Assembly (NCBI GenBank): GCA_052139695.1
Contig: JBKQWF010000243.1
Location: forward strand, 5,500-69,499
Length of the DNA: 64,000 bases
Direction of reading: 5' to 3'
Origin: PLGF01 sp052139695
Lineage (GTDB): Bacteria; Verrucomicrobiota; Verrucomicrobiia; Limisphaerales; Palsa-1400
Positions 8,618 to 17,627 of the stretch are shown in pieces. The position numbers and the translations under genes were made by a program. Position 1 is the first letter of the stretch; each line of letters begins with the position of its first letter. The notes under the pieces were generated by a model that saw nothing but the letters and a program-made list of their open reading frames with translations, did no database searches and was not told the DNA's origin.

Positions 8618-9027
8618 GGGGACCGCCTGCGTCAAGCTTGGTAATCCACACTCACCATCGGGAGACGGTGGGCCGACATCTGTGACTGGCCGAATTGTCC
8701 AAGGTTTATCGCCTCCGCTGCGTCGAACGCCTGCCCAGGTCTTGGCCGGTCGGCACCCGAAAGGCGGACAGCGGGAGGAGGGGCACTACCTTGACAAGCG
8801 CAGCGCAGCCGCACAATGGCAGCGGCAAACATGCGGCGCTGTTGCGGCAAGGGTCGTTGGCGCAGTCCCATCTGTTTTCATGGGTTTAGCTCGAATGCGC
8901 CTCCACGCGTATTTGACGCGCTCACAGGTTCGATTAGGCTTTCTTGCGCCGGGATTCTCCCACCCTGTGCGCTGCCGGGACTTGCTATCCTGCTTGAAAT
9001 TGGCCTCGTTCTGTGAGATAGACAGGT
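8618..9027. other. 410-base stretch without a recognisable gene
   Basis: Neither strand has a convincing coding frame: the available frames are short, arginine- and proline-rich and lack homology features. The stretch joins a gene remnant to a toxin-antitoxin pair and is probably degraded accessory DNA. GACAGGT shortly before the ATG at 9028 may serve as the ribosome binding site of the antitoxin gene. Confidence 0.4.
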
Positions 9028-9267
9028 ATGACTTTAACGATTCCACCAGAGCGGCTCGGCAGTGTCGCTTTGGACGAACGCGACGCCGTAGTGGACATTG
9101 CCATCGGCCTTTACAAGCGGGAAGCCGTGTCGCTTGGACGCGCCGCTGAGGTTGCCGGAATCTCATCTGTTGAATTGCTCGCCGAACTGGGCCGTCGCCA
9201 TATTCCAATCAATTATGGCGTGGGGGAATTGCGCGAGGATGTGGCGACGTTCGAGAAGTGCTCCTGA
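9028..9267 (+). CDS. UPF0175 family antitoxin
   Basis: A 79-residue protein of the UPF0175 family. The helix-turn-helix-like stretch LYKREAVSLGRAAEVAGIS (about 28-46) is the family hallmark, followed by ELLAELGRRHIPINYG and an acidic tail. These proteins serve as antitoxins for DUF3368 PIN-domain proteins. The toxin gene starts 22 bases downstream, so the two form a type II toxin-antitoxin operon. The antitoxin would bind its own promoter and block the toxin. Confidence 0.87.
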   Translation: MTLTIPPERLGSVALDERDAVVDIAIGLYKREAVSLGRAAEVAGISSVELLAELGRRHIPINYGVGELREDVATFEKCS

Positions 9268-9289
9268 TTTTGGGACACGGGCCTTCTGA

Positions 9290-9757
9290 ATGATCGTCGT
9301 CAGCGACACCACTGGCGTTACGACGCTGCTCAAGGCAGGAATGGACAGCTTGCTCCAAGAGCTTTTTGGGAGCGTCACAATTCCACAGGCCGTTTGGGAC
9401 GAGTTGCGTGCCTTTCACCCGCAGCTACCGGATTTCCTTTTGCTTCGCGCGGTCGCAAGGGCAGAGGGACGGCTGCCGCAAACATCGTTGCTGGGCCGTG
9501 GCGAGGCGGAAGCGATTACGCCGGCGAAGGAAGCCAACGCCGACTTGCTTCTGACCGATGACTTGAAGGCCCGTCATGTTGCGGCTGGTTTGAACCTCAA
9601 ATGCACCGGTCTCTTGGGGTTGCTCATCCGTGCAAGACAGCGCGGTTATATCCCCTCGGTGCGAGAGGCAATCGGAACCCTCGAAACGCGGGGCGGACTG
9701 TACTTGTCAGATGTCGTCAAAGCCGAGGCGGTTAGGCTGGCAGGCGAACCCCCGTAA
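9290..9757 (+). CDS. DUF3368 PIN-domain toxin (VapC-like)
   Basis: A 155-residue PIN-fold protein of the DUF3368 family, predicted to be a metal-dependent ribonuclease. The first acidic residue is in VSDTTGVTTLL, the conserved GRGEAEAI block is near residue 65, and the second acidic cluster is LLLTDDLKAR near residue 85. The C-terminal part (GLLGLLIRARQRGYIPSVREAI) is typical of DUF3368. SDTT replaces the commoner SDTSP, but the aspartate is kept, so activity is plausible. It pairs with the UPF0175 antitoxin upstream. Confidence 0.88.
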   Translation: MIVVSDTTGVTTLLKAGMDSLLQELFGSVTIPQAVWDELRAFHPQLPDFLLLRAVARAEGRLPQTSLLGRGEAEAITPAKEANADLLLTDDLKARHVAAGLNLKCTGLLGLLIRARQRGYIPSVREAIGTLETRGGLYLSDVVKAEAVRLAGEPP

Positions 9758-9902
9758 ACTCTTGTTTGTCAAGACTGTTTATTTTGCATCCCTGACGCTG
9801 TTTTTATGAAAATCAATCCACGGATTTCGCGGATGGGCACGGATAAATGGGGAAAACCGTAAATTGGCTTGTCGCATTGAGGGAAGTTCCTAAAATGGAG
9901 CC

Positions 9903-10175
9903 ATGCGAATGACGCGCGAACGAGTTCTGGAACTTTATTTCATGGAGGCGCGGTCAAAATTAGTCGATCTCGCGGCCTTTCTCGACCGGCTGGAACGGGC
10001 CGATGGCACGGATGATTTTCGCGTCACCGCCTTTCGCCAGGCACTGCAAGAACTCCACGGACCGCAAGCACATCGCGCGCAGCGCGTCCTGCTCGCTTTG
10101 AGCGATCCCACTCTCGCACCTTTGGCAGCGGCCACCACCAAAGCCGCCGCAGGCGCCTGGCCTGGAACGAAGTAA
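9903..10175 (+). CDS. Small hypothetical protein at the head of the ebo cluster
   Basis: A 90-residue protein not assigned to a named family. It is mostly helical and charged (RERVLELYFMEARSKLVDLAAFLDRLERADG), with an Ala-rich end (AAATTKAAAGAWPG). No signal peptide or membrane segment is visible. GGAG lies 2 nt before the ATG at 9903 and 8 nt before a second ATG at 9909, so the latter may be the real start. It lies 16 bases before the TatD-like gene and is surely co-transcribed with the ebo genes. It is much shorter than known EboA proteins and shares no clear feature with them, so I do not call it EboA. Confidence 0.7.
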   Translation: MRMTRERVLELYFMEARSKLVDLAAFLDRLERADGTDDFRVTAFRQALQELHGPQAHRAQRVLLALSDPTLAPLAAATTKAAAGAWPGTK

Positions 10176-10191
10176 CCAAAACTCGCCGTTC

Positions 10192-10998
10192 ATGCGTTAC
10201 ATCGAACCCCACGCCCACATGGTCAGCCGCACGACGGATGATTACCAGGCCATGGCCACGGCCGGATGCCAGGCCGTCTGCGAACCGGCCTTCTGGGCCG
10301 GCTTCGATCGCGGCTCGGCGGAGGGCTTCTATGATTACTTCCGGCAATTGACCGAATTTGAGCCCACGCGCGCGGCGCGCTATGGCTTGGCGCACTATTG
10401 CTGGATTTGCCTCAATCCCAAGGAAGCCGAAGACCTGGCGCTGGCGAATGAAGTCCTCGGCATCATTCCTCAATTCCTCGACCGCCCCAATGTCCTTGGC
10501 ATCGGCGAAATAGGATTGAACAAGAACAGCCGCCATGAACTGGAGGTGTTTGAAAAGCACGTCGATTTGGCGGTTCGCCACCAGCAGTTAATCCTCATCC
10601 ATACCCCTCATCTCGAGGACAAATGGAAAGGGACGCGCCTGATAATCGATGCGTTGCGGGCCGACGGGCGGGTTCAACCCGAGCGGGTGCTGATCGATCA
10701 CGTTGAGGAACACACCGTGCAAGCAGTGCTGGAGGCCGGCTTCTGGGCGGGGATGACCTTATACCCCGAATCCAAATGCACCGCGGCGCGGGCGGCCGAT
10801 ATGTTGGATTTGTATGGGCGGGAGCGATTGTGGATGAACAGCGCTTGTGATTGGGGCGTCAGCGTCCCGCTGGCGGTGCCGCGGGCCGGCCTGGAATTGA
10901 GGCGCCGGGGTTACAGCGCAAAGGAAGTCGATGATGTCATCTACCGCAACCCGGCCCGTTTCATGAGCCAATCGAAGAACTTCCGCGAGCTTCCGTAG
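10192..10998 (+). CDS. eboB: TatD-family metal-dependent hydrolase of the ebo cluster (EboB-like)
   Basis: A 268-residue amidohydrolase-fold protein of the TatD family. Metal ligands are visible: PHAHM (HxH, residues 6-8), GIGEIGLN (Glu, about 107), IHTPH (His, about 133), LIDHVEE, and the late Asp in NSACDWG. TatD-like proteins in ebo (eustigmatophyte/bacterial operon) clusters sit beside EboE and EboC, and that is the order here. Ebo genes have been linked to moving a metabolite precursor, such as the scytonemin monomer of cyanobacteria, towards the periplasm. The substrate here is unknown. It is followed 17 bases later by eboE. Confidence 0.85.
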   Translation: MRYIEPHAHMVSRTTDDYQAMATAGCQAVCEPAFWAGFDRGSAEGFYDYFRQLTEFEPTRAARYGLAHYCWICLNPKEAEDLALANEVLGIIPQFLDRPNVLGIGEIGLNKNSRHELEVFEKHVDLAVRHQQLILIHTPHLEDKWKGTRLIIDALRADGRVQPERVLIDHVEEHTVQAVLEAGFWAGMTLYPESKCTAARAADMLDLYGRERLWMNSACDWGVSVPLAVPRAGLELRRRGYSAKEVDDVIYRNPARFMSQSKNFRELP

Positions 10999-11015
10999 GT
11001 CCTATCTCCTCTCCT

Positions 11016-12176
11016 ATGCGCCTGGCCAAAGGTCACCATCTCGCTTATTGCACGAACATTCATCGCGGGGAAACGTGGCCCGAAACCCAGGCGGCGCTGG
11101 AGGAATTCACCCTGGCCGTGCGGGAACGCGTCTGCCCGGGGCAGCGGTACGGCATTGGCTTGCGGTTGAGTGGCCGGGCGGCGCAAGAATTGACTGCAGC
11201 GCCGGTCCTGGCCTCCTTTCAACGCTGGCTGGATCGGCATGATTGTTACGTATTCACGATCAACGGTTTCCCCTTCGGGCAGTTCCACGGCGAACGCGTC
11301 AAGGAGCAGGTTTACACGCCAGACTGGACCACCACCGCGCGCCTGGATTACACCAATCGCCTCTTTGATTTGCTGGCGCAACTTCTGCCGCCCCAAGGAG
11401 AAGGCAGCGTCAGCACCGTGCCCGGCTCGTTTAAAGAATTCATCACCACCGCCGGGCAGGAAAAGATGATGCGGGATAATCTTTTCCGTTGCGTCGAGCA
11501 CATCGCGCGCCTGGAAGAAAAGACCGGGCGGCGGTTGCATCTCGGCTTGGAGCCAGAGCCGCTGTGCTATCTGGAAACGACGGTCGAAACGGTTTCTTTT
11601 TTTGAGCGCCTGCGCTCTGAACACCCTCACGACCCCCGATTGGCAAGGTGCCTGGGGGTTAATTATGATACCTGTCACCTGGCAGTCGAATTCGAGGAAC
11701 CGGCTGAGGCCCTCGGAAGGCTCAAGCGCCACGAGATTAAGATCAGCAAACTGCATTTGAGTTCCGCCTTGAAAGCACGGCCTACGCCGGTCGGACGGGC
11801 GGCTCTGGCTAAGTTCGCGGAAGATGTCTATTTGCACCAGGTGGTGGCGCGCACTGCCGCGGGGAACTTGATTCGTTATCGCGATCTGGATCGCGTGCTC
11901 GCCTCCGCGGAGGAGGCGGAGGAATGGCGGGTGCATTTTCACATCCCGTTGCATAGCCCGCCGACAGAGGGTTTTGACAATACAACCGACCATCTGCTGG
12001 GGGTCCTGGATGAGCTGGCGTCGCAGCCTGGGCTCTGCCCGCATCTGGAAATGGAGACCTACACCTGGGGAGTCATGCCGCCTGAATTAAAAAGCCGGAA
12101 CGTGGTGGAGCAGCTCGCCGGGGAATATGATTGGTGTCTCAGCCAACTGCGCCGTCGCGGTCTGGCGGACGGTTAA
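11016..12176 (+). CDS. eboE: EboE-like metabolite traffic protein, TIM-barrel fold
   Basis: A 386-residue protein with the characteristic EboE opening HLAYCTNIHRGETWPET (residues 7-23), a sugar-isomerase/endonuclease-IV-like TIM barrel. Later blocks fit the family: FPFGQFHG, VYTPDW, LGLEPEPLCYLE (metal-binding Glu), GVNYDTCHLAVEFE, and LHSPP with EMETYTWGVMP at the C-terminus. EboE is the most specific marker of ebo operons and supports the assignment of its neighbours. The catalysed reaction is not known. The next gene, eboC, begins 43 bases on. Confidence 0.9.
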   Translation: MRLAKGHHLAYCTNIHRGETWPETQAALEEFTLAVRERVCPGQRYGIGLRLSGRAAQELTAAPVLASFQRWLDRHDCYVFTINGFPFGQFHGERVKEQVYTPDWTTTARLDYTNRLFDLLAQLLPPQGEGSVSTVPGSFKEFITTAGQEKMMRDNLFRCVEHIARLEEKTGRRLHLGLEPEPLCYLETTVETVSFFERLRSEHPHDPRLARCLGVNYDTCHLAVEFEEPAEALGRLKRHEIKISKLHLSSALKARPTPVGRAALAKFAEDVYLHQVVARTAAGNLIRYRDLDRVLASAEEAEEWRVHFHIPLHSPPTEGFDNTTDHLLGVLDELASQPGLCPHLEMETYTWGVMPPELKSRNVVEQLAGEYDWCLSQLRRRGLADG

Positions 12177-12219
12177 AGATTGCGCGGGGAACGGCACACT
12201 TTAAAGTGCCGGGCGAAAG

Positions 12220-13089
12220 TTGAATCTACTCAAACGTCCATCCAAATTACAGGTTCTCCTGGTTCTGGGACGGGTCTCGAATTTGCCCACCGTCTGGTCG
12301 GATTGCCTGGCGGGCTGGTGGCTGGGGGGAGGAGGCCGCCTCGGCCTGCTCCTCGGCGTCTCTCTTTCCACCAGTCTGCTTTACATTGGCGGAATGTTTT
12401 TGAATGATGCCTTTGACGCGGATTTCGATCAAAACAACCGCCGCAGCCGGCCCATTCCTTCCGGCGCTATCAGCCGGCAGGAAGTTTGGCAATGGGGCTT
12501 TGTCTGGCTGGTGCTGGGATTGGCCGGGATGTTTCTGGAGGGCAAGCCGGCCCTCGAATTGTCGCTGATCCTGGCCGCTCTCATTTTACTCTATAACGCC
12601 GTCCACAAATTGTTTCCCGTCGCCCCGGTCTTAATGGGAGGCTGCCGCGTCCTTCTTTATCTGACGGCGGCGGCGACCGGCCAAAAAGGCGTAACCGGAG
12701 AAGCCATCTGGAAGGGCCTGGCTCTGGGAACTTACGTGGTGGGTTTAAGTTGTCTGGCCCGCAAGGAGACAAGCCGTCGCTTGGTGCGGCTATGGCCGGG
12801 CTTGTTGCTGGCCGCCCCCGTGCTGCTGGCCATTCTGGAGGATGACGGCCCGGCTTGGAAGGGGGCGGCCGTTTTTTCCGCGGTGCTGGCCCTCTGGTCG
12901 TGCCTGGCCCTGGGCAGGAGCCTGGGCCGCCCCGGAACCAGCGTCGGCTACACCGTCTCCCACCTGCTGGCGGGGATTGTGCTGGTGGATTTGCTGGCCG
13001 TCGCCAATCCCAACCTGCTTGCCCTTGCCATTTTTGCCCTTTGTTTTGTATCCGCCTTGCTGATGCAGCGTTCCATCCCGGCTACTTGA
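12220..13089 (+). CDS. eboC: UbiA-like prenyltransferase-fold membrane protein EboC
   Basis: A 289-residue polytopic membrane protein of the UbiA superfamily with about eight transmembrane helices. The first Asp-rich motif is NDAFDADFDQNNRRSRPIP (about 62-80), equivalent to NDxxDxxxD in UbiA prenyltransferases; a second motif is much weaker (SCLARKETSRR). In ebo clusters this protein is called UbiA-like protein EboC. The start is a TTG with only a weak upstream purine tract, and no better ATG precedes the conserved LGRVSNLPTVWSD block. No eboD (dehydroquinate-synthase-like) or eboF gene follows; the next gene is unrelated. Confidence 0.9.
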   Translation: MNLLKRPSKLQVLLVLGRVSNLPTVWSDCLAGWWLGGGGRLGLLLGVSLSTSLLYIGGMFLNDAFDADFDQNNRRSRPIPSGAISRQEVWQWGFVWLVLGLAGMFLEGKPALELSLILAALILLYNAVHKLFPVAPVLMGGCRVLLYLTAAATGQKGVTGEAIWKGLALGTYVVGLSCLARKETSRRLVRLWPGLLLAAPVLLAILEDDGPAWKGAAVFSAVLALWSCLALGRSLGRPGTSVGYTVSHLLAGIVLVDLLAVANPNLLALAIFALCFVSALLMQRSIPAT

Positions 13090-13236
13090 GCAAATAAGCC
13101 GCCAATTTGACACCCTTGGAAGGCCTGTTCCGGCCAGTACCGCGTGTCTTTGACAGTTTTTGTGAAAATAATTGACTTGAAGCCTCGCGCTTTTTAGCAG
13201 AAGGCGTATATTTCCTGTAGCCGAATTGTAGCCAAT

Positions 13237-13587
13237 ATGAAACGAAAGACTTGGAGCCGGAAAAAGATTAATGATCAGTTTTCAGGAATGCTTAAAGCGG
13301 ATGGCACCCCCATGTGCCGCCAGCAAATCCACATGGCCCGAAAGAAGGCCCGTGGCGTTTGTTTGACGTGCGGCGAGCCAGCCGTGGGCGTTTACTGTCT
13401 CAAACACACCATCGCGGCGCGTGAGCGCATGCGGCTGAAGTTGAAATACCGCCGCCGCCTGCGGCAATCCCCCAGCTACATCCTGGAGCAGAGCGCCCGT
13501 TCCAAACGCCGCATCCCGCCGCGCGTGCGGGCCGAACAGGTCCGGCGCCTTCGCTCGCGCGGCCAGGCCAAGGCCGCCTCAAAATAG
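13237..13587 (+). CDS. Small basic hypothetical protein with a possible zinc site
   Basis: A 116-residue, strongly basic protein (many Arg/Lys). The centre has CLTCGEPAVGVYCLKH, a likely zinc-binding CxxC-x8-CxxH arrangement near residues 42-57. The remainder is Arg-rich helix (RMRLKLKYRRRLRQ). It resembles nucleic-acid-binding proteins but no named family is recognised. It is monocistronic, converging on the YfhO-like gene. In the 147-base upstream gap an isolated TTGACA (13148-13153) and TATATT are visible but not properly spaced, so no promoter is called. Confidence 0.7.
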   Translation: MKRKTWSRKKINDQFSGMLKADGTPMCRQQIHMARKKARGVCLTCGEPAVGVYCLKHTIAARERMRLKLKYRRRLRQSPSYILEQSARSKRRIPPRVRAEQVRRLRSRGQAKAASK

Positions 13588-13599
13588 AGCACAAGCCCG

Positions 13600-13618
13600 C
13601 CTGATGTTCAACATCAGG
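13600..13618. terminator. Bidirectional terminator-like hairpin
   Basis: CCTGATG (13600-13606) and CATCAGG (13612-13618) form a perfect 7-bp stem with a 5-base loop. It lies between two converging genes and covers the stop codon of the minus-strand one. No clear U-tract is present. Confidence 0.45.
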
Positions 13619-16523
13619 ACTCCTTGGGATTGGACCGCCCGCAGTTTAGGCGGATGACATAGCCGGAGAGCAGAAGGCCCATGGCCGTGGCGGCCAGACT
13701 AATGTAAAGATACTTCAGCGGCGCCTTAAAGCGGAATTCCACCGTGTGGTTGCCGGGCGGGAGAAACACCCCGCGCATGACGTAGTTGCAGCGCAGCACT
13801 TCGGCGGGTTTCTGGTCAACCCAGACGCTCCAGCCTGAACCGGTCCGGTTATTGAGCAGGAGCACGGCTGGCGTTTTGGCGTCGGCCTGCAGAACCATGT
13901 CCTTGGGTTCATAGTGGGTAATCTTGACCGTGCCGGCGTCCGCGCCAGGGGAGGCGGGTGCCGGCGGGGCTGGAGTGTTGGTGGCCACCAGCACGGTCTT
14001 GCCAGGATCAAATCCCTGCGAGTCGAGAGTCTGCAGCGCCGTCGGGTCATCCACCATCCGCCAACTGGCATAGAGTTTGGCTCGCGGCAAGGCGCGGGTG
14101 TATTCAATGAGGGCGATCGGCCCCTGGCTGTTGGTTTGGACGGTCATGTCGCCGGCGTCTTCGACCTGCGCGACGCCGGGCTTGGTCACCATGTCCATGC
14201 GCATGATGTTGGTGAAACTATTCGGTGGGTCCGCATACTGGTTAAGCACATCCGTCAGGCGGGCGTCGCCGAAAATGTAGCGCGTATTGGTCAGCCGCCA
14301 GAGGCGGGCCGCGCAGCCAGCCTCCACTACCCAGTTCCAAAGAGGGTTATCGCGCGCATTGCTCGAAGCCCATTGCCGCGCCGCCGGCGTCAGGTCATCG
14401 ATGCTGTGCGTGACAAAATTGCCCAGGTAGCTGCTGTCCAGAATCGGCATGCGAGGCGCCTGGTCGATTTCCAGGCATTCGATCTCGTTATACGGATAAT
14501 CATTTTCCAGCCACCAATGGCAGAGAGCGCCGGTATTGCCGTCCGGGACGATGTCGTAGGCTCCCATGGGGGAGAAACGGGAAACGACTCGATGCTCCCA
14601 GGGATCGTGGCGGAGAATATTCACCACCGGGTTCATGCTGTACTTCTGCTGGTAGTTGAAATATCGAATCCAGGGAGCATCAGCCCGCGCCAGGTCGCAA
14701 ATCATGATCGTGCCAAGAAATACCCACGCCCAGACCACCTTTTTCCCCGCCCAAACCCCGGTGAGGATCGTAATGATGGTTCCAGCCGAGAGGGCGAAAA
14801 AGAGGACAAACAACCCCACCTCGCCAATGCTAAAGCCGGCAATTTGCGGCGCGAGGGTGGCGTCAAATCCGTGATGTTCGAGGTAATCAATCAGGTCGGG
14901 TTTTGATCCAGCCATAATGACATAAGCCACCACGGAGAGGATGAACAAGAAGACGGTGCCAACGAACCAGCCTTTGTCAAACGGGGCGAATCTTTGCCAC
15001 CAGCTCCCGGAACGGCGCGGCGAACTGCCCGGCCGGTTCGATGCCGATGACGCGGCCGGCGCGGATGGCGCGTTTGGAGCCGGCCGGAGATAACGCCGCC
15101 ACAACGCTTCCAACCCAAATCCGCAAAGTATGATCAGGCTGATGTTGAGCGGATGCATGAACTTCATCGGATTCCGGATATTGGCAAAGTAGGGCAGGTT
15201 GTATATAAACCGATAGATGGAGCCATGCCGTCCCCAGGCGGCAAAAAGGGAAAGGATCGCCGCCACCGTCCAAAACCAAATCATGGCCCGTTCCGGCCTT
15301 GTGTACGGCGAGTCGCTCCGCCGCCCGGCATTGGCCAGTCCAAAAATGGCGAGCAAACAGACAAGCACCCCGGTAAATTCTCCAGACCCGGTGTGACGCC
15401 GCTGCAGCCGCAACCCGTTCACCAGTTGGTCAACCAGGGATGCACGCGCCTTGACGTCGTTGCCGGACATGACGTCCTGGATTTGCTTCAGCTGATCCGG
15501 GGGAAACTGGCCGAGCGCGGGGACCGCCGCCGCGCGCGTTTTGGAGTCTCCGCTTTCCAACGGCTCGACTCGCGGGTCCTCCGCGATTCTACCCCAATAG
15601 GAACCGGCCTTATTGGTGGAGGTTGTAAACTCCTCCATGCGATAGCCAAAAAGGCCGGGAATTATCACGCGCAAAGATTCCAGCTTCGGGATGCTCCATT
15701 GAGTGGTGAAGTCCCAGTGGCCTTGCTTTTGCGCTTCATTCTCTCCGGCAGTCGGGGTGCCCGAGATTTGGGTATCGACCAGCGTAAAGAGGGTGCTGGC
15801 CGAAATGAAAAAGGCGAAGAACACCACCACCGCCCCCACTTCCAACGTTTTCATCACTCCCCCGGAGAGCTTGGGTTCCGTGATGAGGAAAAAGAACGCC
15901 ACAAAGACACCCACATACACGCTGAGAATCGCGCCCACGTCGAATCCCTCCATCACCACCATTCCCACGGACAGCCCCGCCAGCGCCCCTTTTATCCACA
16001 GCGGCTTGACGTAAGGGCTGACAATGATGCCCAAGGCCACAAAGACCATGCCGCAGCAAACCGTCCACGTCCCCAACCCCCAGCAGGCATTGGAGAAGAA
16101 ATGCATGTTCAACCCCGCCCCGACCCCGGTGAGAACCGAAGCCAGCGCCGAAAAGCGCAACTGCCGGAAGAAAAACCAGACGCAAAAGCCGAAAAAGAAC
16201 GCCGTCAAGGGCACATAGACTTTCAGGTAATGTTCGGGGGAAAGGACCGTGGCTAGGAATGTGGACAAAGTCAGGGAAGGCGACGGGGGCGCCCCGCCGA
16301 GCCACCAAAAGTCCGCCCAGCACCCCGTAAAGGCATAGGGAAGACGCTCTGAACTGGCTTTCAGGGCCCCCAAAGCCGAGTCGTTGGCGAAAAAAACCTC
16401 ATAAGGAAGAAATCCCCGGTGACACAGCACCGCCAGCGCCCCCCCCAAAAGCAGGAATAAAAGCAGCAATTGGCCGCGTTTTGGTCGTGTGGACGTAGTC
16501 AATGCGTCTCCATTCATAGCCAT
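13614..16523 (-). CDS. YfhO-like large polytopic membrane protein
   Basis: A 969-residue membrane protein from the ATG at 16523; the longest frame starts 12 codons earlier at a TTG. The N-terminal half has many hydrophobic helices (first at about 20-40), a loop with NDSALGALKASSERLPYAF and a WWLGG motif, then a second membrane block. A long extracytoplasmic part follows (residues about 640-930) and a last helix near the end. This is the layout of the YfhO family, GT-C-fold enzymes implicated in adding sugars from lipid carriers to cell-wall polymers. The C-terminal phrase LLLNNRTGSGWSVWVDQKPAEVL is typical of this family. The sugar and acceptor cannot be named. Monocistronic, divergent from the cyclic-nucleotide-binding gene. 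Confidence 0.82.
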   Translation of the reverse strand: MAMNGDALTTSTRPKRGQLLLLFLLLGGALAVLCHRGFLPYEVFFANDSALGALKASSERLPYAFTGCWADFWWLGGAPPSPSLTLSTFLATVLSPEHYLKVYVPLTAFFFGFCVWFFFRQLRFSALASVLTGVGAGLNMHFFSNACWGLGTWTVCCGMVFVALGIIVSPYVKPLWIKGALAGLSVGMVVMEGFDVGAILSVYVGVFVAFFFLITEPKLSGGVMKTLEVGAVVVFFAFFISASTLFTLVDTQISGTPTAGENEAQKQGHWDFTTQWSIPKLESLRVIIPGLFGYRMEEFTTSTNKAGSYWGRIAEDPRVEPLESGDSKTRAAAVPALGQFPPDQLKQIQDVMSGNDVKARASLVDQLVNGLRLQRRHTGSGEFTGVLVCLLAIFGLANAGRRSDSPYTRPERAMIWFWTVAAILSLFAAWGRHGSIYRFIYNLPYFANIRNPMKFMHPLNISLIILCGFGLEALWRRYLRPAPNAPSAPAASSASNRPGSSPRRSGSWWQRFAPFDKGWFVGTVFLFILSVVAYVIMAGSKPDLIDYLEHHGFDATLAPQIAGFSIGEVGLFVLFFALSAGTIITILTGVWAGKKVVWAWVFLGTIMICDLARADAPWIRYFNYQQKYSMNPVVNILRHDPWEHRVVSRFSPMGAYDIVPDGNTGALCHWWLENDYPYNEIECLEIDQAPRMPILDSSYLGNFVTHSIDDLTPAARQWASSNARDNPLWNWVVEAGCAARLWRLTNTRYIFGDARLTDVLNQYADPPNSFTNIMRMDMVTKPGVAQVEDAGDMTVQTNSQGPIALIEYTRALPRAKLYASWRMVDDPTALQTLDSQGFDPGKTVLVATNTPAPPAPASPGADAGTVKITHYEPKDMVLQADAKTPAVLLLNNRTGSGWSVWVDQKPAEVLRCNYVMRGVFLPPGNHTVEFRFKAPLKYLYISLAATAMGLLLSGYVIRLNCGRSNPKES

Positions 16524-16659
16524 TTCAAGCCAGCATACGGTAAATCCCGGCAAAGCCAACCGGTAAATTGCCTCCTTTGCCCTCAGTTACCCCTGTCGGA
16601 ACCTTCGCAGCCCTGCGTTGGCATCCCTCTAGCTATAGACTCGATTCGTAAGGATTAGA

Positions 16660-17187
16660 ATGAACGACTATGTTGGCGCACCCGGAGCGAAAACCGCCTT
16701 TACCGCGGAATCGCTTCCTGCTCACCCGCTTTTCCATGGCTTGAGCGGGCGGCACCGCCATATTCTTGCCGACTGTTCCATGCCCGCCACTTTCGTGGTT
16801 GGCGACTTGATCGTCGAAACCGGGGAACCCGCCAATTGCTTTTACCTGGTGATTGACGGATTAATCGGTCTGGAATTCCCCAGCGCTCTTTCCACTTTGC
16901 GCGTTCAAACCATTGGATCGGGAGACATCCTGGGGTGGTCCTGGCTTTTTTCGCCGTATTATTGGCATTTCAACGCCGTGGCCGAACTGCCCACCGAAAC
17001 CATTTTCCTCTACGGCAGCCGCCTGCGCCAGGAATGCGACCGTGACCATGACTTCGGTTATGAATTATTTAAGCGAATGTCCGGCATTCTCGTCGCGCGT
17101 CTGCAGGCCACGCGCGAGAAATGGATTGAAAACGCCCAATTGACTCCGCCACGCCACGGCGTCCCGCCCGATTACCTGCTCATTTAA
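16660..17187 (+). CDS. Cyclic nucleotide-binding domain protein without a DNA-binding domain
   Basis: A 175-residue Crp-type cNMP-binding domain. Recognisable strands include FVVGDLIVETGEPANCFYLV and the phosphate-binding-cassette position TIGSGDILGWSWLF (about 85-98). After the core there is one long helix (ELFKRMSGILVARLQATREKW), but the winged helix of Crp/Fnr regulators is missing; the protein ends about 50 residues short of those regulators. It therefore probably senses a ligand and acts through protein contacts. AAGGA lies 8 nt before the ATG. It converges on yraN with a 6-base gap. Confidence 0.83.
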   Translation: MNDYVGAPGAKTAFTAESLPAHPLFHGLSGRHRHILADCSMPATFVVGDLIVETGEPANCFYLVIDGLIGLEFPSALSTLRVQTIGSGDILGWSWLFSPYYWHFNAVAELPTETIFLYGSRLRQECDRDHDFGYELFKRMSGILVARLQATREKWIENAQLTPPRHGVPPDYLLI

Positions 17188-17193
17188 GCGAGC

Positions 17194-17625
17194 TTAACCA
17201 TACCGATACGGCGCCGTCAGGGTAAAGGTGTTCGGCAGATGCCGCACTTCGCCTACAATTCCTTCCTCCAATAAGACCTCGACAATGTCAAAACGGATTT
17301 TGATCGGCGGGTTCTTCAGCAAGCGCAAATAATCAAAGGCGCACCGGGTCAACCGCAGCCGTTTGCCGGCGTTGACCGCCGCCGCGGGACGCGTCCAACC
17401 CCCGGCCGTGCGCGTCTTGACCTCCACAAAGACCAGGCAATCTTCCTCTCGAAAAACCAGGTCGATCTCCCCTCGGTCTGAACGAAAATTCGCCGTCAGG
17501 AATTTTAGGCCGCTCTTTTGCAGATGTTTTTTGGCCGCCTTTTCGCCAGCGCGGCCCCGTGCCGTTGTGACGGAGTCGTCCTCGCGCCGCCGCCACTCTT
17601 TAAGCCGGTCGAGCCATCCGCCCAT
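17194..17625 (-). CDS. yraN: YraN family (UPF0102) nuclease-fold protein
   Basis: A 143-residue YraN/UPF0102 protein. After a short basic N-terminus it shows GRAGEKAAKKHLQKSG and FRSDRGEIDLVFRE, followed by LVFVEVKTRTAGG. The Glu, Asp and ExK residues make the PD-(D/E)xK nuclease-like core of this family. The cellular role is not settled, though Holliday-junction or DNA-processing links have been proposed. The gene starts 2 bases after the rnhB stop, a very common pairing. Length is slightly above the usual 115-130 because of the N-terminal extension. Confidence 0.93.
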   Translation of the reverse strand: MGGWLDRLKEWRRREDDSVTTARGRAGEKAAKKHLQKSGLKFLTANFRSDRGEIDLVFREEDCLVFVEVKTRTAGGWTRPAAAVNAGKRLRLTRCAFDYLRLLKNPPIKIRFDIVEVLLEEGIVGEVRHLPNTFTLTAPYRYG

Positions 17626-17627
17626 GT

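Noticed and set aside
9960..10581. Minus-strand frames opposite the start of the ebo cluster
   Set aside because: Antisense to the TatD-like gene with HxH and other ligands; no motif of their own.
10941..12044. 367-residue minus-strand frame opposite eboE
   Set aside because: eboE on the plus strand has family motifs; the antisense frame has none.
13148..13200. TTGACA as promoter of the small basic protein gene
   Set aside because: No acceptable -10 hexamer at 16-18 bases; the TATATT downstream is too far.
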